From Bacteroidales bacterium (GTDB lineage: Bacteria > Bacteroidota > Bacteroidia > Bacteroidales > UBA932): a DNA stretch of 64,000 nucleotides. The position numbers and the translations under genes are program-made. Where the stretch lies: the NCBI GenBank assembly GCA_017548985.1, contig JAFYYW010000019.1, positions 33,006 to 97,005 on the forward strand, given 5' to 3'. Shown in pieces: positions 9,988 to 19,053 of the stretch (positions within the stretch are counted from its first letter, which is position 1; each line of letters begins with the position of its first letter). Under the pieces are notes generated by a model that made no database searches, was not told the origin of the DNA, and saw nothing but the letters and a program-made list of their open reading frames with translations.

Positions 9988-10028
9988 CTACAAGTAAAGC
10001 CAGGCTTTCCGCCTGGCTTTACTTGTAG
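9988..10028. terminator. Perfect 18-bp inverted repeat (bidirectional terminator)
   Basis: Arms 9988-10005 and 10011-10028 are exact reverse complements with a five-base loop. It follows the GH32 gene on the plus strand and lies directly after tRNA-Arg on the minus strand; the right arm overlaps the last three bases of the tRNA gene. No long T run follows, so termination strength is uncertain. Confidence 0.6.
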
Positions 10029-10097
10029 TCCCTAGTGGAATCGAACCACTATTTAAGGTTTAGGAAACCTCCGTTCTATCCGTTGAACTAAGGGACC
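10026..10097 (-). tRNA. tRNA-Arg(CCT)
   Basis: A 72-base cloverleaf on the minus strand. The acceptor stem GGTCCCT pairs with AGGGACT (first pair G-T). The D arm contains GTTCAACGGATAGAAC, the anticodon loop is TTCCTAA giving anticodon CCT (reads AGG), and the T arm is GTGGTTCGATTCCAC. The discriminator base is A and CCA is not encoded. It lies 18 bases after rpmF on the same strand and could be processed from that transcript. Confidence 0.95.
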
Positions 10098-10115
10098 GCT
10101 TAATTTCCCGAAGAA

Positions 10116-10298
10116 CTACTCGACGCTCTTCTCAATGATCTGGCGACCTCTGTAATAACCGCACTCAGGGCAGACATGATGATACATCACAGTCGCGCCG
10201 CAGTTGGGGCAGGTGGCCAGAGTCGGAACCTTCGCGAAGTCGTGGGTCCTTCTCTTGTCTCTTCTCGCCTTGGAGACTTTGTGTTTCGGATGTGCCAT
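10116..10298 (-). CDS. rpmF: 50S ribosomal protein L32
   Basis: Large-subunit ribosomal protein, 60 residues, the normal length. The basic N terminus MAHPKHKVSKARRDKRR is characteristic, and a zinc-ribbon form is indicated by two Cys pairs, CPNC and CPEC. It follows the DUF177 gene by 22 bases, an order conserved across many bacteria, and precedes tRNA-Arg. Confidence 0.98.
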   Translation of the reverse strand: MAHPKHKVSKARRDKRRTHDFAKVPTLATCPNCGATVMYHHVCPECGYYRGRQIIEKSVE

Positions 10299-10320
10299 AA
10301 TTAATATCTTTTAAATTTTA

Positions 10321-10845
10321 TCATTTCTCGCCAAGAAGGTCTTTCAGACCCGCGAACGGGCTGGAAGAATCCTTCTGAACTTGTTCTTCTTCATTTTCGG
10401 AACTCAGAAACCTCACTGTCTCCGGATCGCACCCTCCATCATCATGGATCCTCTGCACAGGTAACGACAGGCAGATGTAGTCGTACACAGTCTGGCTGAG
10501 GTCCAGATCGGTGTCGGAATAAGGCAGGACGATTATCTCCCTGTCCCCTTCTTCCTCACCGGCCAAGTCAGGATCGCCGAACTTCACGCTCAGCGAGAAC
10601 CCGGTGGAGACCGGCAGGACCAAATCGGCCAGACACCTGTCACAGGTCACTGTGACTTCGCCGCCAATCACGCAATCCACCCCGATAAAACGGCCGGATT
10701 TCTCGATCACGACATCGGCATCAAGGCTCGCCGCCAGGATCTCTGAATTCCCAAAAAGCTCAAAGAACTCCTTCCCAACACTCCTGCGGAACTCTGTCCG
10801 CCCTTGTGCCAACCCGTTCAGAGGAACTATAAAATCATCTTTCAT
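10321..10845 (-). CDS. DUF177 (YceD-like) protein
   Basis: 174-residue cytoplasmic protein of the DUF177 family, which is commonly encoded immediately before rpmF and has been linked to 23S rRNA accumulation in other organisms. The family's Cys pair (TCDRCLADLVLPV) is visible at about 90-105, followed by the acidic middle and a DYICLSLPV segment. Co-transcription with rpmF is likely given the short gap. A TAnnTTTG element lies 26 bases upstream. Confidence 0.88.
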   Translation of the reverse strand: MKDDFIVPLNGLAQGRTEFRRSVGKEFFELFGNSEILAASLDADVVIEKSGRFIGVDCVIGGEVTVTCDRCLADLVLPVSTGFSLSVKFGDPDLAGEEEGDREIIVLPYSDTDLDLSQTVYDYICLSLPVQRIHDDGGCDPETVRFLSSENEEEQVQKDSSSPFAGLKDLLGEK

Positions 10846-10871
10846 CGCTTCGCCAAACAGATTAAGGGATG

Positions 10872-10879
10872 CAAAGGTA
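10872..10879 (-). promoter_or_regulatory. -7 element of the DUF177-rpmF operon
   Basis: TACCTTTG on the minus strand, an exact TAnnTTTG match, 26 bases before the ATG. The region upstream is very AT rich, with no clear TTG at 20 bases. Confidence 0.55.
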
Positions 10880-10920
10880 TAAAAAATTTTCCTTAATAAA
10901 AACTTTTATGGAAATAGTTT

Positions 10921-12732
10921 TTATTCATCATCACCAGCATTGCCGGCGCGCTTGCGATCCATGGGGTCAAGCAATATCTTGCGAATCCTCATGTGATGGG
11001 GTGTGACCTCCACCAACTCATCCTCACGGATATATTCCAGCATCTCCTCCAAGGACATCTTGATCGCCGGAGGCAAAAGGATTTTCTCGTCGGAACCTGC
11101 CGCGCGGACATTGGTGAGTTTCTTGGTCTTACATATATTGATGTTAAGATCGCGCTCGCGGGTGTGCTCCCCTACGACCTCTCCACAGTATATCTCCTCA
11201 CCGGGCTCCACGAAGAACTTGCCCCTGTCCAGAAGCTTGTTCATGGAGTACGCGATAGCGTCACCTGTCTCAAGTGAGACCAGGGATCCATTGGAACGGT
11301 TGTCGATCTCGCCCTTGAAAGGCTGGTATTCTTTATACCTATGCGCCATTATCGCCTCCCCTTGCGTGGCGGTCAAGAGATTGCTCCTGAGCCCCATAAG
11401 TCCCCTGGTAGGAATATCGAACTGAAGAAGAGTACGGTCTCCCCTGGGCTCCATATGGATCAGGGCACCCTTGCGGCGGGTCGCCAATTCGATGGCGGTA
11501 CCCACGAAATTCTCAGGCACCTCTATCGACAAGTCTTCTATCGGCTCGCATCTCTGGCCGTTGATGGTCTTGTCCAGGACTTTAGGCTGACCGACCTGAA
11601 GCTCAAACCCTTCCCTGCGCATCTCCTCTATCAGCACTGACAGATGCAATACTCCTCGACCATATACGATGAAAGAATCAGCGTTAAGGCCCGGCTTCAC
11701 CTTGAGAGCCAGATTCTTCTCAAGTTCCTTATCAAGACGATCCTTTATATGCCTGGAAGTCACGTACTTCCCATCCTTCCCGAAGAACGGTGAATTGTTG
11801 ATGGTGAAGAGCATGCTCATAGTGGGCTCGTCGATAGAGATCGGAAGCAACGCCTCAGGACGCTCAAGGTCAGCGATTGTGTCACCGATCTCAAACCCGT
11901 CTATACCGACCACGGCGCAAATGTCTCCGCAGCGGACCTCCTCCACATTTGTCTTTCCAAGACCGTCGAAGACCATCAGCTGCTTCACTTTGTGCTTCTC
12001 CACAATGTCGTACCTTTTGCAAAGGCTCACCTGCTCGCCAGTATGGATCACTCCCCTGGTGACTTTTCCTACGGCGATCCTGCCGACATAAGGGGAATAT
12101 TCCAAAGATGTGACCTGCATCTGCACAGTACCTTCCACAAAGCTGGGAGCCGGAATGACATCCAGAATCGCGTCCAGGAGAGGAGTGATGTCTGAAGTCG
12201 GATTCTTCCAGTCTTCCGACATCCAACCCTGCTTGGCGCTTCCGAATATGGTCTTGAAATCCAGCTGCTCATCATTGGCGTCCAGGGCGCACATGAGATC
12301 GAATACCTCCTCCTGAACCTCGTCCGGACGGCAATTAGGCTTATCGACCTTATTGATGACCACAATAGGCTTCTTCCCGAGTTGGAGCGCCTTATGAAGG
12401 ACAAAACGGGTCTGGGGCATGCATCCCTCGAAAGCGTCGACCAAAAGGAGGACACCATCAGCCATATTCAAGACCCTCTCGACCTCACCACCGAAATCGC
12501 TATGGCCAGGAGTATCTATTATATTGATTTTAACCCCCTTATAAGTCACGGAGACATTCTTGGCCAGAATGGTTATTCCCCTTTCCCTCTCAATGTCGTT
12601 GTTGTCGAGGATCAGCTGGCCCAAGTTCTCGGGCTGACGTACCAGGTTAGCCTGATATATCATCCTGTCCACGAGGGTGGTCTTGCCGTGGTCGACATGC
12701 GCGATAAGCGCTATATTCCTGATTTCCTGCAT
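10921..12732 (-). CDS. typA: Translational GTPase TypA/BipA
   Basis: Ribosome-binding GTPase related to EF-G and LepA, involved in 50S assembly and stress or cold growth. At 603 residues it has the usual length. The GTPase motifs are [14 protein letters not shown] (P loop), RERGITI (switch I), DTPGHSDF and NKVDKP. Domain II (about 205-300), domain III/V segments ([19 protein letters not shown]) and the BipA-specific C-terminal domain with [16 protein letters not shown] follow. The start is the ATG of [17 protein letters not shown] terminator separates it from the arginine operon upstream; no clear promoter was found in the short gap. Confidence 0.97.
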   Translation of the reverse strand: MQEIRNIALIAHVDHGKTTLVDRMIYQANLVRQPENLGQLILDNNDIERERGITILAKNVSVTYKGVKINIIDTPGHSDFGGEVERVLNMADGVLLLVDAFEGCMPQTRFVLHKALQLGKKPIVVINKVDKPNCRPDEVQEEVFDLMCALDANDEQLDFKTIFGSAKQGWMSEDWKNPTSDITPLLDAILDVIPAPSFVEGTVQMQVTSLEYSPYVGRIAVGKVTRGVIHTGEQVSLCKRYDIVEKHKVKQLMVFDGLGKTNVEEVRCGDICAVVGIDGFEIGDTIADLERPEALLPISIDEPTMSMLFTINNSPFFGKDGKYVTSRHIKDRLDKELEKNLALKVKPGLNADSFIVYGRGVLHLSVLIEEMRREGFELQVGQPKVLDKTINGQRCEPIEDLSIEVPENFVGTAIELATRRKGALIHMEPRGDRTLLQFDIPTRGLMGLRSNLLTATQGEAIMAHRYKEYQPFKGEIDNRSNGSLVSLETGDAIAYSMNKLLDRGKFFVEPGEEIYCGEVVGEHTRERDLNINICKTKKLTNVRAAGSDEKILLPPAIKMSLEEMLEYIREDELVEVTPHHMRIRKILLDPMDRKRAGNAGDDE

Positions 12733-12737
12733 ACTTC

Positions 12738-12776
12738 AATAAAAAATCCTGCGAATTTACTGATTTTCGCAGGATT
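12738..12776 (-). terminator. Terminator of the arginine operon
   Basis: Eleven-base arms at 12766-12776 and 12745-12755 pair on the minus strand around a ten-base loop, followed by a T-rich tail (12740-12746). It lies between the argH stop and the typA start and probably ends the nine-gene arg transcript. Confidence 0.8.
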
Positions 12777-12798
12777 CTGAAAAAATATTTTGAAGCTC

Positions 12799-14142
12799 TC
12801 AAGCAATCAAAAATGAGATAGCCGCCGCGATTCTATCAAAGCCGAAACCTGAGATCAGTGACTCCATCCGGGCGGCGATCTTGTCGTTGCAGAGATTGCC
12901 GATGGATCCCTCGTGGGTGTGTGACAGCTTTCCGGAATACTCAAACGAGCCATCCGCCACAGATGCCGCCACTTGCCGGTAGGCGTCTCGGAACGGGACT
13001 CCCTCAGAGACAAGGTCGTTTACCTTCTCGACAGTGAACGCCAGCTTGTACTTCGGATCCGACATCACATCCTTCCGCACCTCCATACCCTTGATGGCAT
13101 ATTCAACTATGTCAAGGCAGTCATCCATCTCGTCGAAGATCGGGAAGAATACTTCTTTCAGAATCTGCATGTCCCTGAAATAGCCGGAGGGAAGGTTCCC
13201 CGTGATCATCCTGATAGTCACCGGAGCGCCCTGGATCTTGTTGCAACGGGCGCGGACCAACTCGAACACATCCGGGTTCTTCTTATGAGGCATTATGCTT
13301 GAGCCTGTGGTCAGCGCGTCGGGAAGCTTCACGAAACCGAAATTCTGGCTGGAATACATGCAGCCGTCAAAGGCCAGGCGGCCAACTGTCTCAGCCACAG
13401 AGGAATATGCGAAAGCCACAGCCCGTTCCATCTTACCCCTTGTCATCTGGGCATAGACAGAATTGTAGTCCAGGTCGTCAAAACCCAGCAACCTGGTGGT
13501 CATGGTCCTGTCCAAAGGAGCCGATGAGCCGTAACCGGCGGCAGAGCCAAGCGGATTCCTGTTGACTATGTCCCAGGCAGCCTTCAGCATGGTCATATCT
13601 CCCGTGAGGCTTTCAGCATACGCCCCGAACCAGAGACCGAAGGAGGAAGGCATAGCCACCTGAAGATGGGTATAGCCCGGGATCAGCACATCCTTATACT
13701 TCTCGCTGGACTCTTGAAGGGTCTTGAACAGGCTTTTCACCTTCCGGACGGTCTTCTCGATCCTCGCGCGGGTGTAAAGCTTCAAATCCACAAGCACCTG
13801 GTCATTGCGGGAACGTCCGGTGTGGACTTTCTTGCCGATGTCTCCGAGAGCCCGGGTAAGCAGGAGCTCCACTTGAGAGTGTACATCCTCAACATCCGGC
13901 TCAATCTCGAATTTTCCTTCGGAAGCTAATGAATATAAAGACTTGAGCTCCGGAAGCAGGCGATCCAGGTCAGCCTTCGAGAGAAGTCCGGCTTTCTGGA
14001 GCATAGTGATGTGGGCTATCGTGCCCAGAATGTCATACGGAGCCAGTTCAAGATCCAGCTCGCGGTCATGGCCGACAGTGAACGCGTCTATACGGGCATC
14101 CTCGTCGTAGCCTTTATCCCATAATTTATTCGCCATATCCAA
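12799..14142 (-). CDS. argH: Argininosuccinate lyase
   Basis: Splits argininosuccinate into arginine and fumarate, the last step of arginine synthesis. The 447-residue protein carries the fumarase/aspartase-superfamily signature GSSIMPHKKNPDVFEL (about 270-285) with the mobile catalytic Ser loop, VHTGRSRNDQV near 105 and GYTHLQVAMPSSFG near 155. It is the last gene of the operon; its start overlaps the end of the argE-like gene by 17 bases, which suggests translational coupling. Confidence 0.97.
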   Translation of the reverse strand: MDMANKLWDKGYDEDARIDAFTVGHDRELDLELAPYDILGTIAHITMLQKAGLLSKADLDRLLPELKSLYSLASEGKFEIEPDVEDVHSQVELLLTRALGDIGKKVHTGRSRNDQVLVDLKLYTRARIEKTVRKVKSLFKTLQESSEKYKDVLIPGYTHLQVAMPSSFGLWFGAYAESLTGDMTMLKAAWDIVNRNPLGSAAGYGSSAPLDRTMTTRLLGFDDLDYNSVYAQMTRGKMERAVAFAYSSVAETVGRLAFDGCMYSSQNFGFVKLPDALTTGSSIMPHKKNPDVFELVRARCNKIQGAPVTIRMITGNLPSGYFRDMQILKEVFFPIFDEMDDCLDIVEYAIKGMEVRKDVMSDPKYKLAFTVEKVNDLVSEGVPFRDAYRQVAASVADGSFEYSGKLSHTHEGSIGNLCNDKIAARMESLISGFGFDRIAAAISFLIA

Positions 14143-15187
14143 TATTCATTTCATCGAGGAGGGCCACATAGGTCGCCACTCCGCCAGAGATCTCATCCAA
14201 AGTTATATACTCATCAGGGCCATGGGAACGGGAGGAGTCACCGGGGCCGATCTTGAGGGTCGGGAAAGGACATAGAGCCTGATTGCTCGTGGTAGGCGAG
14301 CCGAAAGGCTGCAAGCCGAGAGAAAGTCCCCGCTGGACAACAGGATGGCTTACAGGAAGATGAGAGCTTCCAATCCTTGTCGAGCGTTCCTTCACCTCGC
14401 AATCCACGGCCTCTTTGATCAAAGAAAGCAGTTCCTGGTTGGAATACATCCCGTTCGGACGCACGTCCACGACAAACTTGCACTCGTCAGGAACCACATT
14501 GTGCTGCGTACCGGCGGCGATCATCGTCACACTCATCTTGACCGGGCCAAGATAATCAGAGACTTTAGGGAACTGATATGTCCGGAACCATCCGATGTCC
14601 CCGATAGCCTTGTAGATAGCGTTCACGCCTTCATTCCTGGCGGCGTGGCCGCTCTTCCCCCTGGCCACGCAGTCAAGCACCATAAGTCCCTTCTCGGCAA
14701 CCGCCATGTCCATCCCGGTCGGCTCCCCTATCACTCCGAAATCAATTTTCCCGACTTCGGACAAGAAGAGGTCGAAGCCTCCCTTTCCGCAGACCTCCTC
14801 CTCCGCCGTGGCGGCATACACCAACCTATAGGGCTGAGGCTTGGAGGAAAGGATTGAATATGCTTCCAGAAGCGCCACAAGGGATCCGCCGTCGTCATTA
14901 CTGCCCAGACCGTAAAGCCTTCCGCCGGTCAACTCCGGACTGAAAGGATCACGAGTATAGCCATGGTTAGGCTTGACAGTGTCAATATGGGCGTTAAGAA
15001 GCAACGTGGGCTTGTCGCAAGGGGCCTCAGACTCCATCCAAAGGTTGTTCCCGATCCTTCTCACATCCTGGAAACCATTGTCATCCAGCCACTTCTGAAG
15101 ATAATCACAAGCGGCTCCCTCCTCCCTGCTGAAAGAAGGAACGCGAATCAACCCTGAAAGAAGCCCTATCGTGTCCATCTTAATCAT
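14126..15187 (-). CDS. argE: M20 family N-acylornithine deacylase (ArgE role)
   Basis: Removes the acyl group from N-acyl-L-ornithine (here probably succinyl) or from N-acylcitrulline, giving the free amino acid for ArgG. The di-zinc M20 site is readable in 353 residues: NAHIDTVKP (His, Asp), GSNDDGGS (bridging Asp), ATAEEEVCG (catalytic Glu plus ligand), IGEPTG (Glu) and a late RSHGPDE (His). There is a dimerisation insert in the middle. The ATG at 15187 overlaps the argB stop by eight bases; an in-frame ATG nine bases on is equally possible. No argJ is present, so the pathway is linear rather than cyclic. Confidence 0.9.
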   Translation of the reverse strand: MIKMDTIGLLSGLIRVPSFSREEGAACDYLQKWLDDNGFQDVRRIGNNLWMESEAPCDKPTLLLNAHIDTVKPNHGYTRDPFSPELTGGRLYGLGSNDDGGSLVALLEAYSILSSKPQPYRLVYAATAEEEVCGKGGFDLFLSEVGKIDFGVIGEPTGMDMAVAEKGLMVLDCVARGKSGHAARNEGVNAIYKAIGDIGWFRTYQFPKVSDYLGPVKMSVTMIAAGTQHNVVPDECKFVVDVRPNGMYSNQELLSLIKEAVDCEVKERSTRIGSSHLPVSHPVVQRGLSLGLQPFGSPTTSNQALCPFPTLKIGPGDSSRSHGPDEYITLDEISGGVATYVALLDEMNIGYGE

Positions 15188-15968
15188 CAGTCTCAGGATC
15201 CATGAGGATGGTGGTTCCTCCGGACAGGTTGGACGGTGAGGTTATGACCACCTTGGCCACACCTGAATTGATGGCCTCGAAGGCGTTCTGGAGTTTGGGG
15301 ATCATTCCCGCCGAGATCGTACCGTCAGCTACCATCGGGTCGAAATCCGCCTTGGCTATGGTCTTGATAAGGCTCGTGGGATCATCGACATTCTTCAGCA
15401 CTCCAGGAATGGAAGAGCAGAAAGTCAAGGTGACAGAATATTTCTCAGCCAGAGCCACAGCCACAGAAGAGGCTATCGTGTCAGCGTTGGTGTTGAGCAT
15501 AGTCCCTTCCTTGTCATGGGTCAGCGGAGCGAGAACCGGAACGGCTCCGGCATCCAAAAGGGATGTCAAAGCTTTGACATTCACATATTTCACATCACCG
15601 ACATAACCAAAATTGACAAGTTCCACCGGGCGCTTGACACTCATTATCACATTCATGTCAGCGCCTGTCAAACCAAGGGCATTAACCCCGAGCGCCTGGA
15701 GCCTGGCGACCAGATTCTTGTTGACAAGACCTCCATAGACCATTGTGACCACTTTCAGCATCTCGGCACTCGTGATCCTGCGCCCGTCTATCATCTGGGT
15801 CTCCACCCCGAGCTTATCAGCCATTTCCGTGGCGATCTTGCCGCCTCCATGCACCAAGATCTTCTTTCCCCTCAGGCTGGAGAACGACATCAGAAGTCCG
15901 GTCAGGGATCCCTCATCCTCGACAACGGCCCCGCCGACCTTGATTATATTCAGTTGCTCTTTGATCAT
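15180..15968 (-). CDS. argB: N-acylglutamate kinase
   Basis: Phosphorylates N-acetyl- or N-succinylglutamate, the second step of arginine synthesis. The 262 residues show the amino-acid kinase fold: NIIKVGGAVVED (phosphate-binding Lys and Gly-Gly), VHGGG, LTGADMNV, NTNADTIAS and GMIPKLQNA (Lys near the ATP site). There is no N-terminal extension, so it is the short dimer type generally not inhibited by arginine. The start codon overlaps the upstream carbamoyltransferase stop (ATGA). Substrate preference is inferred from the neighbour. Confidence 0.95.
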   Translation of the reverse strand: MIKEQLNIIKVGGAVVEDEGSLTGLLMSFSSLRGKKILVHGGGKIATEMADKLGVETQMIDGRRITSAEMLKVVTMVYGGLVNKNLVARLQALGVNALGLTGADMNVIMSVKRPVELVNFGYVGDVKYVNVKALTSLLDAGAVPVLAPLTHDKEGTMLNTNADTIASSVAVALAEKYSVTLTFCSSIPGVLKNVDDPTSLIKTIAKADFDPMVADGTISAGMIPKLQNAFEAINSGVAKVVITSPSNLSGGTTILMDPETDD

Positions 15969-16930
15969 AACATGTCCTCCAACATCCTTTTCATCACGAC
16001 TTGCGCGGAGACCACCCTGTTAGCGGCCTCAGGAATAACAATGCTCCTGGGCGAATCGATCACCTCATCGGAGACTATCATGTTGCGCCTGACAGGCAGG
16101 CAGTGCATGAAATAGGCGTCATTCGTCACTGCCATGTGACGGGCGTCCACCACCCAGTCCATGTCTTTGCTCAAGATCTTGCCATAGTCGTCGGGATTGG
16201 TGACACCAGGGCAGCTCCAGTTCTTCGCATAAACGAAATCAGCTCCCTCAAGCGCCTTCATCTGGTCATATTCGACCTTAGCGTCCCCGACGAAGCGAGG
16301 ATCCAGCTCATATCCCTCAGGTTGGGTGATCACAAAGTCCACATCCGCCGCGTTCATCCACTCGGCGAAAGAGTTGGGGACGGCCTGCGGAAGGGCTCTC
16401 GGATGAGGTGCCCAAGTCATCACCACCTTAGGGCGTCTCTTGGTCTTGTATTCCTCGATCGTGATCAGGTCGGCGAAGGCCTGACAAGGGTGGACAGTGG
16501 CCGACTCAAGTGAAATGACAGGTTTCCCGGAATATTCAATAAACTGGTTCAGAATTGTTTCCGCATAATCAAAACTCCTATCCTGGAGACCGGCGAACGA
16601 CCTCACGCCGATGATGTCGCAATAGCTCCCTATGACCGGGATGGCTTCCCGCAGGTGCTCGCTCTTGTCCCCGTCCATAACAACTCCAAGCTGTGTCTCG
16701 AGCTTCCAGCTATCGGCTCCGACATTAAGGACAATGGGGTTCATGCCAAGATTGAGCGCCGCTTTCTGACTGCTCAGACGGGTCCTCAAACTGCTGTTGA
16801 AGAATATCAGGATGATAGTCTTGTCCTGCCCCAGGCTTTTCCAAGCCAAAGGGGTGGCTTTAACTTGCTTGGCTTCCTCAAGGGCCGCGGCGAGGTCCCC
16901 TATGTCGCTGACGTGGAAAAAAGATCTCAT
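15965..16930 (-). CDS. N-succinylornithine carbamoyltransferase (ArgF' type)
   Basis: Transfers the carbamoyl group to N-acylated ornithine instead of free ornithine, as described for Bacteroides fragilis. The 321 residues match that family closely by eye: FFNSSLRTRLSSQKAALNLG (carbamoyl-phosphate loop), LETQLGVVMDGDK, IIGVRSFAG, MTWAPHPRALPQAVPNSFAE and AYFMHCLPVRRNM. At the residue known to decide acetyl versus succinyl specificity (Pro90 in B. fragilis, Glu92 in Xanthomonas) this protein has Ser90. Ser at this position has been reported to give succinylornithine activity in mutants, so succinylornithine is the likely substrate. Overlaps argD and argB by four bases each. Confidence 0.93.
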   Translation of the reverse strand: MRSFFHVSDIGDLAAALEEAKQVKATPLAWKSLGQDKTIILIFFNSSLRTRLSSQKAALNLGMNPIVLNVGADSWKLETQLGVVMDGDKSEHLREAIPVIGSYCDIIGVRSFAGLQDRSFDYAETILNQFIEYSGKPVISLESATVHPCQAFADLITIEEYKTKRRPKVVMTWAPHPRALPQAVPNSFAEWMNAADVDFVITQPEGYELDPRFVGDAKVEYDQMKALEGADFVYAKNWSCPGVTNPDDYGKILSKDMDWVVDARHMAVTNDAYFMHCLPVRRNMIVSDEVIDSPRSIVIPEAANRVVSAQVVMKRMLEDML

Positions 16931-18066
16931 AACACTTCCTCCAATGCTTTTATGAATATGTCGACGTCGTCTTTTGACAATACCAGCGGAGCGAGAAGGC
17001 GGATCATGTCCTTACCGGAGACGCCTGTGAATATATGCTTGTCAAACAGCAGCTTCCGTCTCAATTCCGCGATCGGGCCATTGAACTCCACTCCAATCAT
17101 CAGTCCCCTGCCCCTAACTTCCTTTATTAATGGCTCATACCCGTCGTTGGCGAGAGCGACGAGGCGGGATTTGAGGTATTCACCAACCTCGTAGGCGTTG
17201 GCGACAAGATTCTCATCTTTGATGATGTCAGCGACGGCGATAGCGGCTGCCATCGCCAGATGGTTGCCTCCGAAAGTGGTGCCGAGCATTCCCTTCACGG
17301 GCTCGAAATCAGGTGAGATCAGCACACCACCGATGGGGAAACCACCGGCCATGCCCTTCGCCATGGTAATCACATCCGGCTTTATACCGGCCCACTGATG
17401 GGCAAAGAACTTGCCTGTGCGACCGTATCCGCTCTGAACCTCGTCAAGGATAAGAACCACTCCCGCCTCCTTGGTCACCTGACGTAAATCTCTCATGAAA
17501 CCATCATCGGGGATAATAATTCCTCCAACCCCTTGGATACCTTCGATAATGACTCCGGCCACGTCACCTTTCGCGAGTTCCGCCTTGACCGCTTCTATAT
17601 CGTTCATCGGCACAAAGGTCACTTTATGGCAGGAATTGAAAGGAGAGCGGATCTTAGGATTGTCAGTGACGGCGACCGCCCCGGATGTCCTGCCGTGGAA
17701 CGCTCCCTTGAAAGCCACTACCCTCTCTTTTCCGGTATGGAAAGAGGCGAGTTTCAAGGCGTTTTCGTTAGCCTCGGCTCCTGAGTTACAGAGGAATAAA
17801 GAGTATTCCGGATAACCGGAGAGCTCCCCTATCTTCTCAGCCAACTCCTCCTGGAGAGGATTGTTGACGCTGTTGGAATAGAAGCCTATCTTTCCAAGCT
17901 GGTCGGTCACAGCGGCCACATACTTTGGATGGCAATGCCCGACTGATATTACGGCGTGACCTCCATATAGGTCCAGATATTCAGTATCCTGGTCATCCCA
18001 TACCCGGGTTCCCTTAGCCCGGACCGGCGTCACATCAAATAAACTGTATACGTCAAATAGTCTCAT
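16927..18066 (-). CDS. argD: N-acylornithine aminotransferase
   Basis: PLP-dependent class III aminotransferase converting N-acylglutamate semialdehyde to N-acylornithine with glutamate. Family blocks in 379 residues: LDLYGGHAVISVGHCHP, LFLCNSGAEANENALKLA, FKGAFHGRTSGAVAVT, ILDEVQSGYGRTGK (PLP-ring Asp) and ITMAKGMAGGFPIGG (Schiff-base Lys). The coding region abuts argC directly: the argC stop and the argD ATG touch without a gap. Confidence 0.95.
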   Translation of the reverse strand: MRLFDVYSLFDVTPVRAKGTRVWDDQDTEYLDLYGGHAVISVGHCHPKYVAAVTDQLGKIGFYSNSVNNPLQEELAEKIGELSGYPEYSLFLCNSGAEANENALKLASFHTGKERVVAFKGAFHGRTSGAVAVTDNPKIRSPFNSCHKVTFVPMNDIEAVKAELAKGDVAGVIIEGIQGVGGIIIPDDGFMRDLRQVTKEAGVVLILDEVQSGYGRTGKFFAHQWAGIKPDVITMAKGMAGGFPIGGVLISPDFEPVKGMLGTTFGGNHLAMAAAIAVADIIKDENLVANAYEVGEYLKSRLVALANDGYEPLIKEVRGRGLMIGVEFNGPIAELRRKLLFDKHIFTGVSGKDMIRLLAPLVLSKDDVDIFIKALEEVL

Positions 18067-19053
18067 CTAGAATCTTGTTCCTTTTAGGTGGAGGCCCGTG
18101 TCCTCAGGAAGCCCGAACACAAGGTTCATATTCTGGACCGCCTGGCCGGAGGCACCTTTCACCAGATTGTCTATCACACTTAAAACGTGGAGTTTCCGCC
18201 CGTGTTTCCGTACATTCAAGACACACTTGTTCGTGTTCACAACCATCTTGAGATCCGGGTTGGAGTCAATCACATGGACGAATGGCTCATTCTTGTAATA
18301 ATCCTTGTAGACAGCGACAGCGGCCTCCTCTGTGAGGTCACAGTCGAAATAAACCGAGGCCAGGATTCCCCTGGCGAAATCCCCTCTTACCGGGACGAAG
18401 TTGATATCTCCTGAATAATGAGGGGCCAGAGTCTTGAGAGTCTCATTGACCTCGCCGAGGTGCTGGTGGGTGAAGGCCTTGTAAACAGACAGGTTATCTG
18501 TCCTCCAGCTGAAATGGGTCGTCTCCGAAGGAGCCTGCCCGGCTCCGGTAGATCCGGTTATGCCAGTCACATGGATTTCCGGCAGCATATCCGCCTTGGC
18601 CATCGGTAGCAACGCGAGCTGTATCGACGTGGCGAAGCAGCCGGGATTGGCGATATGCTTGGCTTTAATTATCTTATTCTTAAACGCTTCCGGAAGACCA
18701 TAGACGAAATCACCGGCATCAGCGGCCAGACGGAAATCGTTGCCAAGATCTATGATGGCGCCCTTGTAACTCTCAGGCAGACCCTCAACAAAAGGTTTCG
18801 CCTTTCCATGTCCCGAGCATAGGAACAGCACATCGGGGCCGGCGGTTAGATCAGGGGCCGGAGAAAAGCGCAGTTTCGTCTCTCCAAGGAGATCAGCGTG
18901 AGCCGACCAGACCGGATCACCGGCATGGCTTCCGCTTTGGGCGAAAACTATCTCCACACAAGGATGGTTAACAAGGATCCTGAGAAGCTCGCCAGCGGTG
19001 TAACCGGCGGCTCCGACGATCCCGACTTTAATCTTTTTATCAGTAGCCATCAC
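18067..19053 (-). CDS. argC: N-acylglutamyl-phosphate reductase
   Basis: NADPH-dependent reduction of N-acylglutamyl phosphate to the semialdehyde. The 328 residues open with the dinucleotide-binding segment VGIVGAAGYTAGELLRIL and have the catalytic Cys in ANPGCFATSIQLALLP (about 145), then GSTGAGQAPSETTHFSWR and a C-terminal KGASGQAVQNMNL. The segment where many ArgC proteins have a TPH motif reads VPVRGDFARGI, which resembles what I remember of Bacteroides ArgC. The start overlaps the argG stop by four bases. Confidence 0.95.
   Translation of the reverse strand: MMATDKKIKVGIVGAAGYTAGELLRILVNHPCVEIVFAQSGSHAGDPVWSAHADLLGETKLRFSPAPDLTAGPDVLFLCSGHGKAKPFVEGLPESYKGAIIDLGNDFRLAADAGDFVYGLPEAFKNKIIKAKHIANPGCFATSIQLALLPMAKADMLPEIHVTGITGSTGAGQAPSETTHFSWRTDNLSVYKAFTHQHLGEVNETLKTLAPHYSGDINFVPVRGDFARGILASVYFDCDLTEEAAVAVYKDYYKNEPFVHVIDSNPDLKMVVNTNKCVLNVRKHGRKLHVLSVIDNLVKGASGQAVQNMNLVFGLPEDTGLHLKGTRF

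Noticed and set aside
10895..10925. AT-rich inverted repeat at the end of typA
   Set aside because: Ten-base arms made almost only of A and T, overlapping the typA stop; too weak to call a terminator.
12777..12806. TTG and TATTTTTT, 20 bases apart, as a typA promoter
   Set aside because: The -7 lacks the final G and the transcript would start just before the arg terminator stem; not convincing.
18355..18405. ArgC lacking the usual TPH segment, possibly inactive
   Set aside because: The same VP-RGDF-RGI form is what I recall from Bacteroides ArgC, and the catalytic Cys block is intact.
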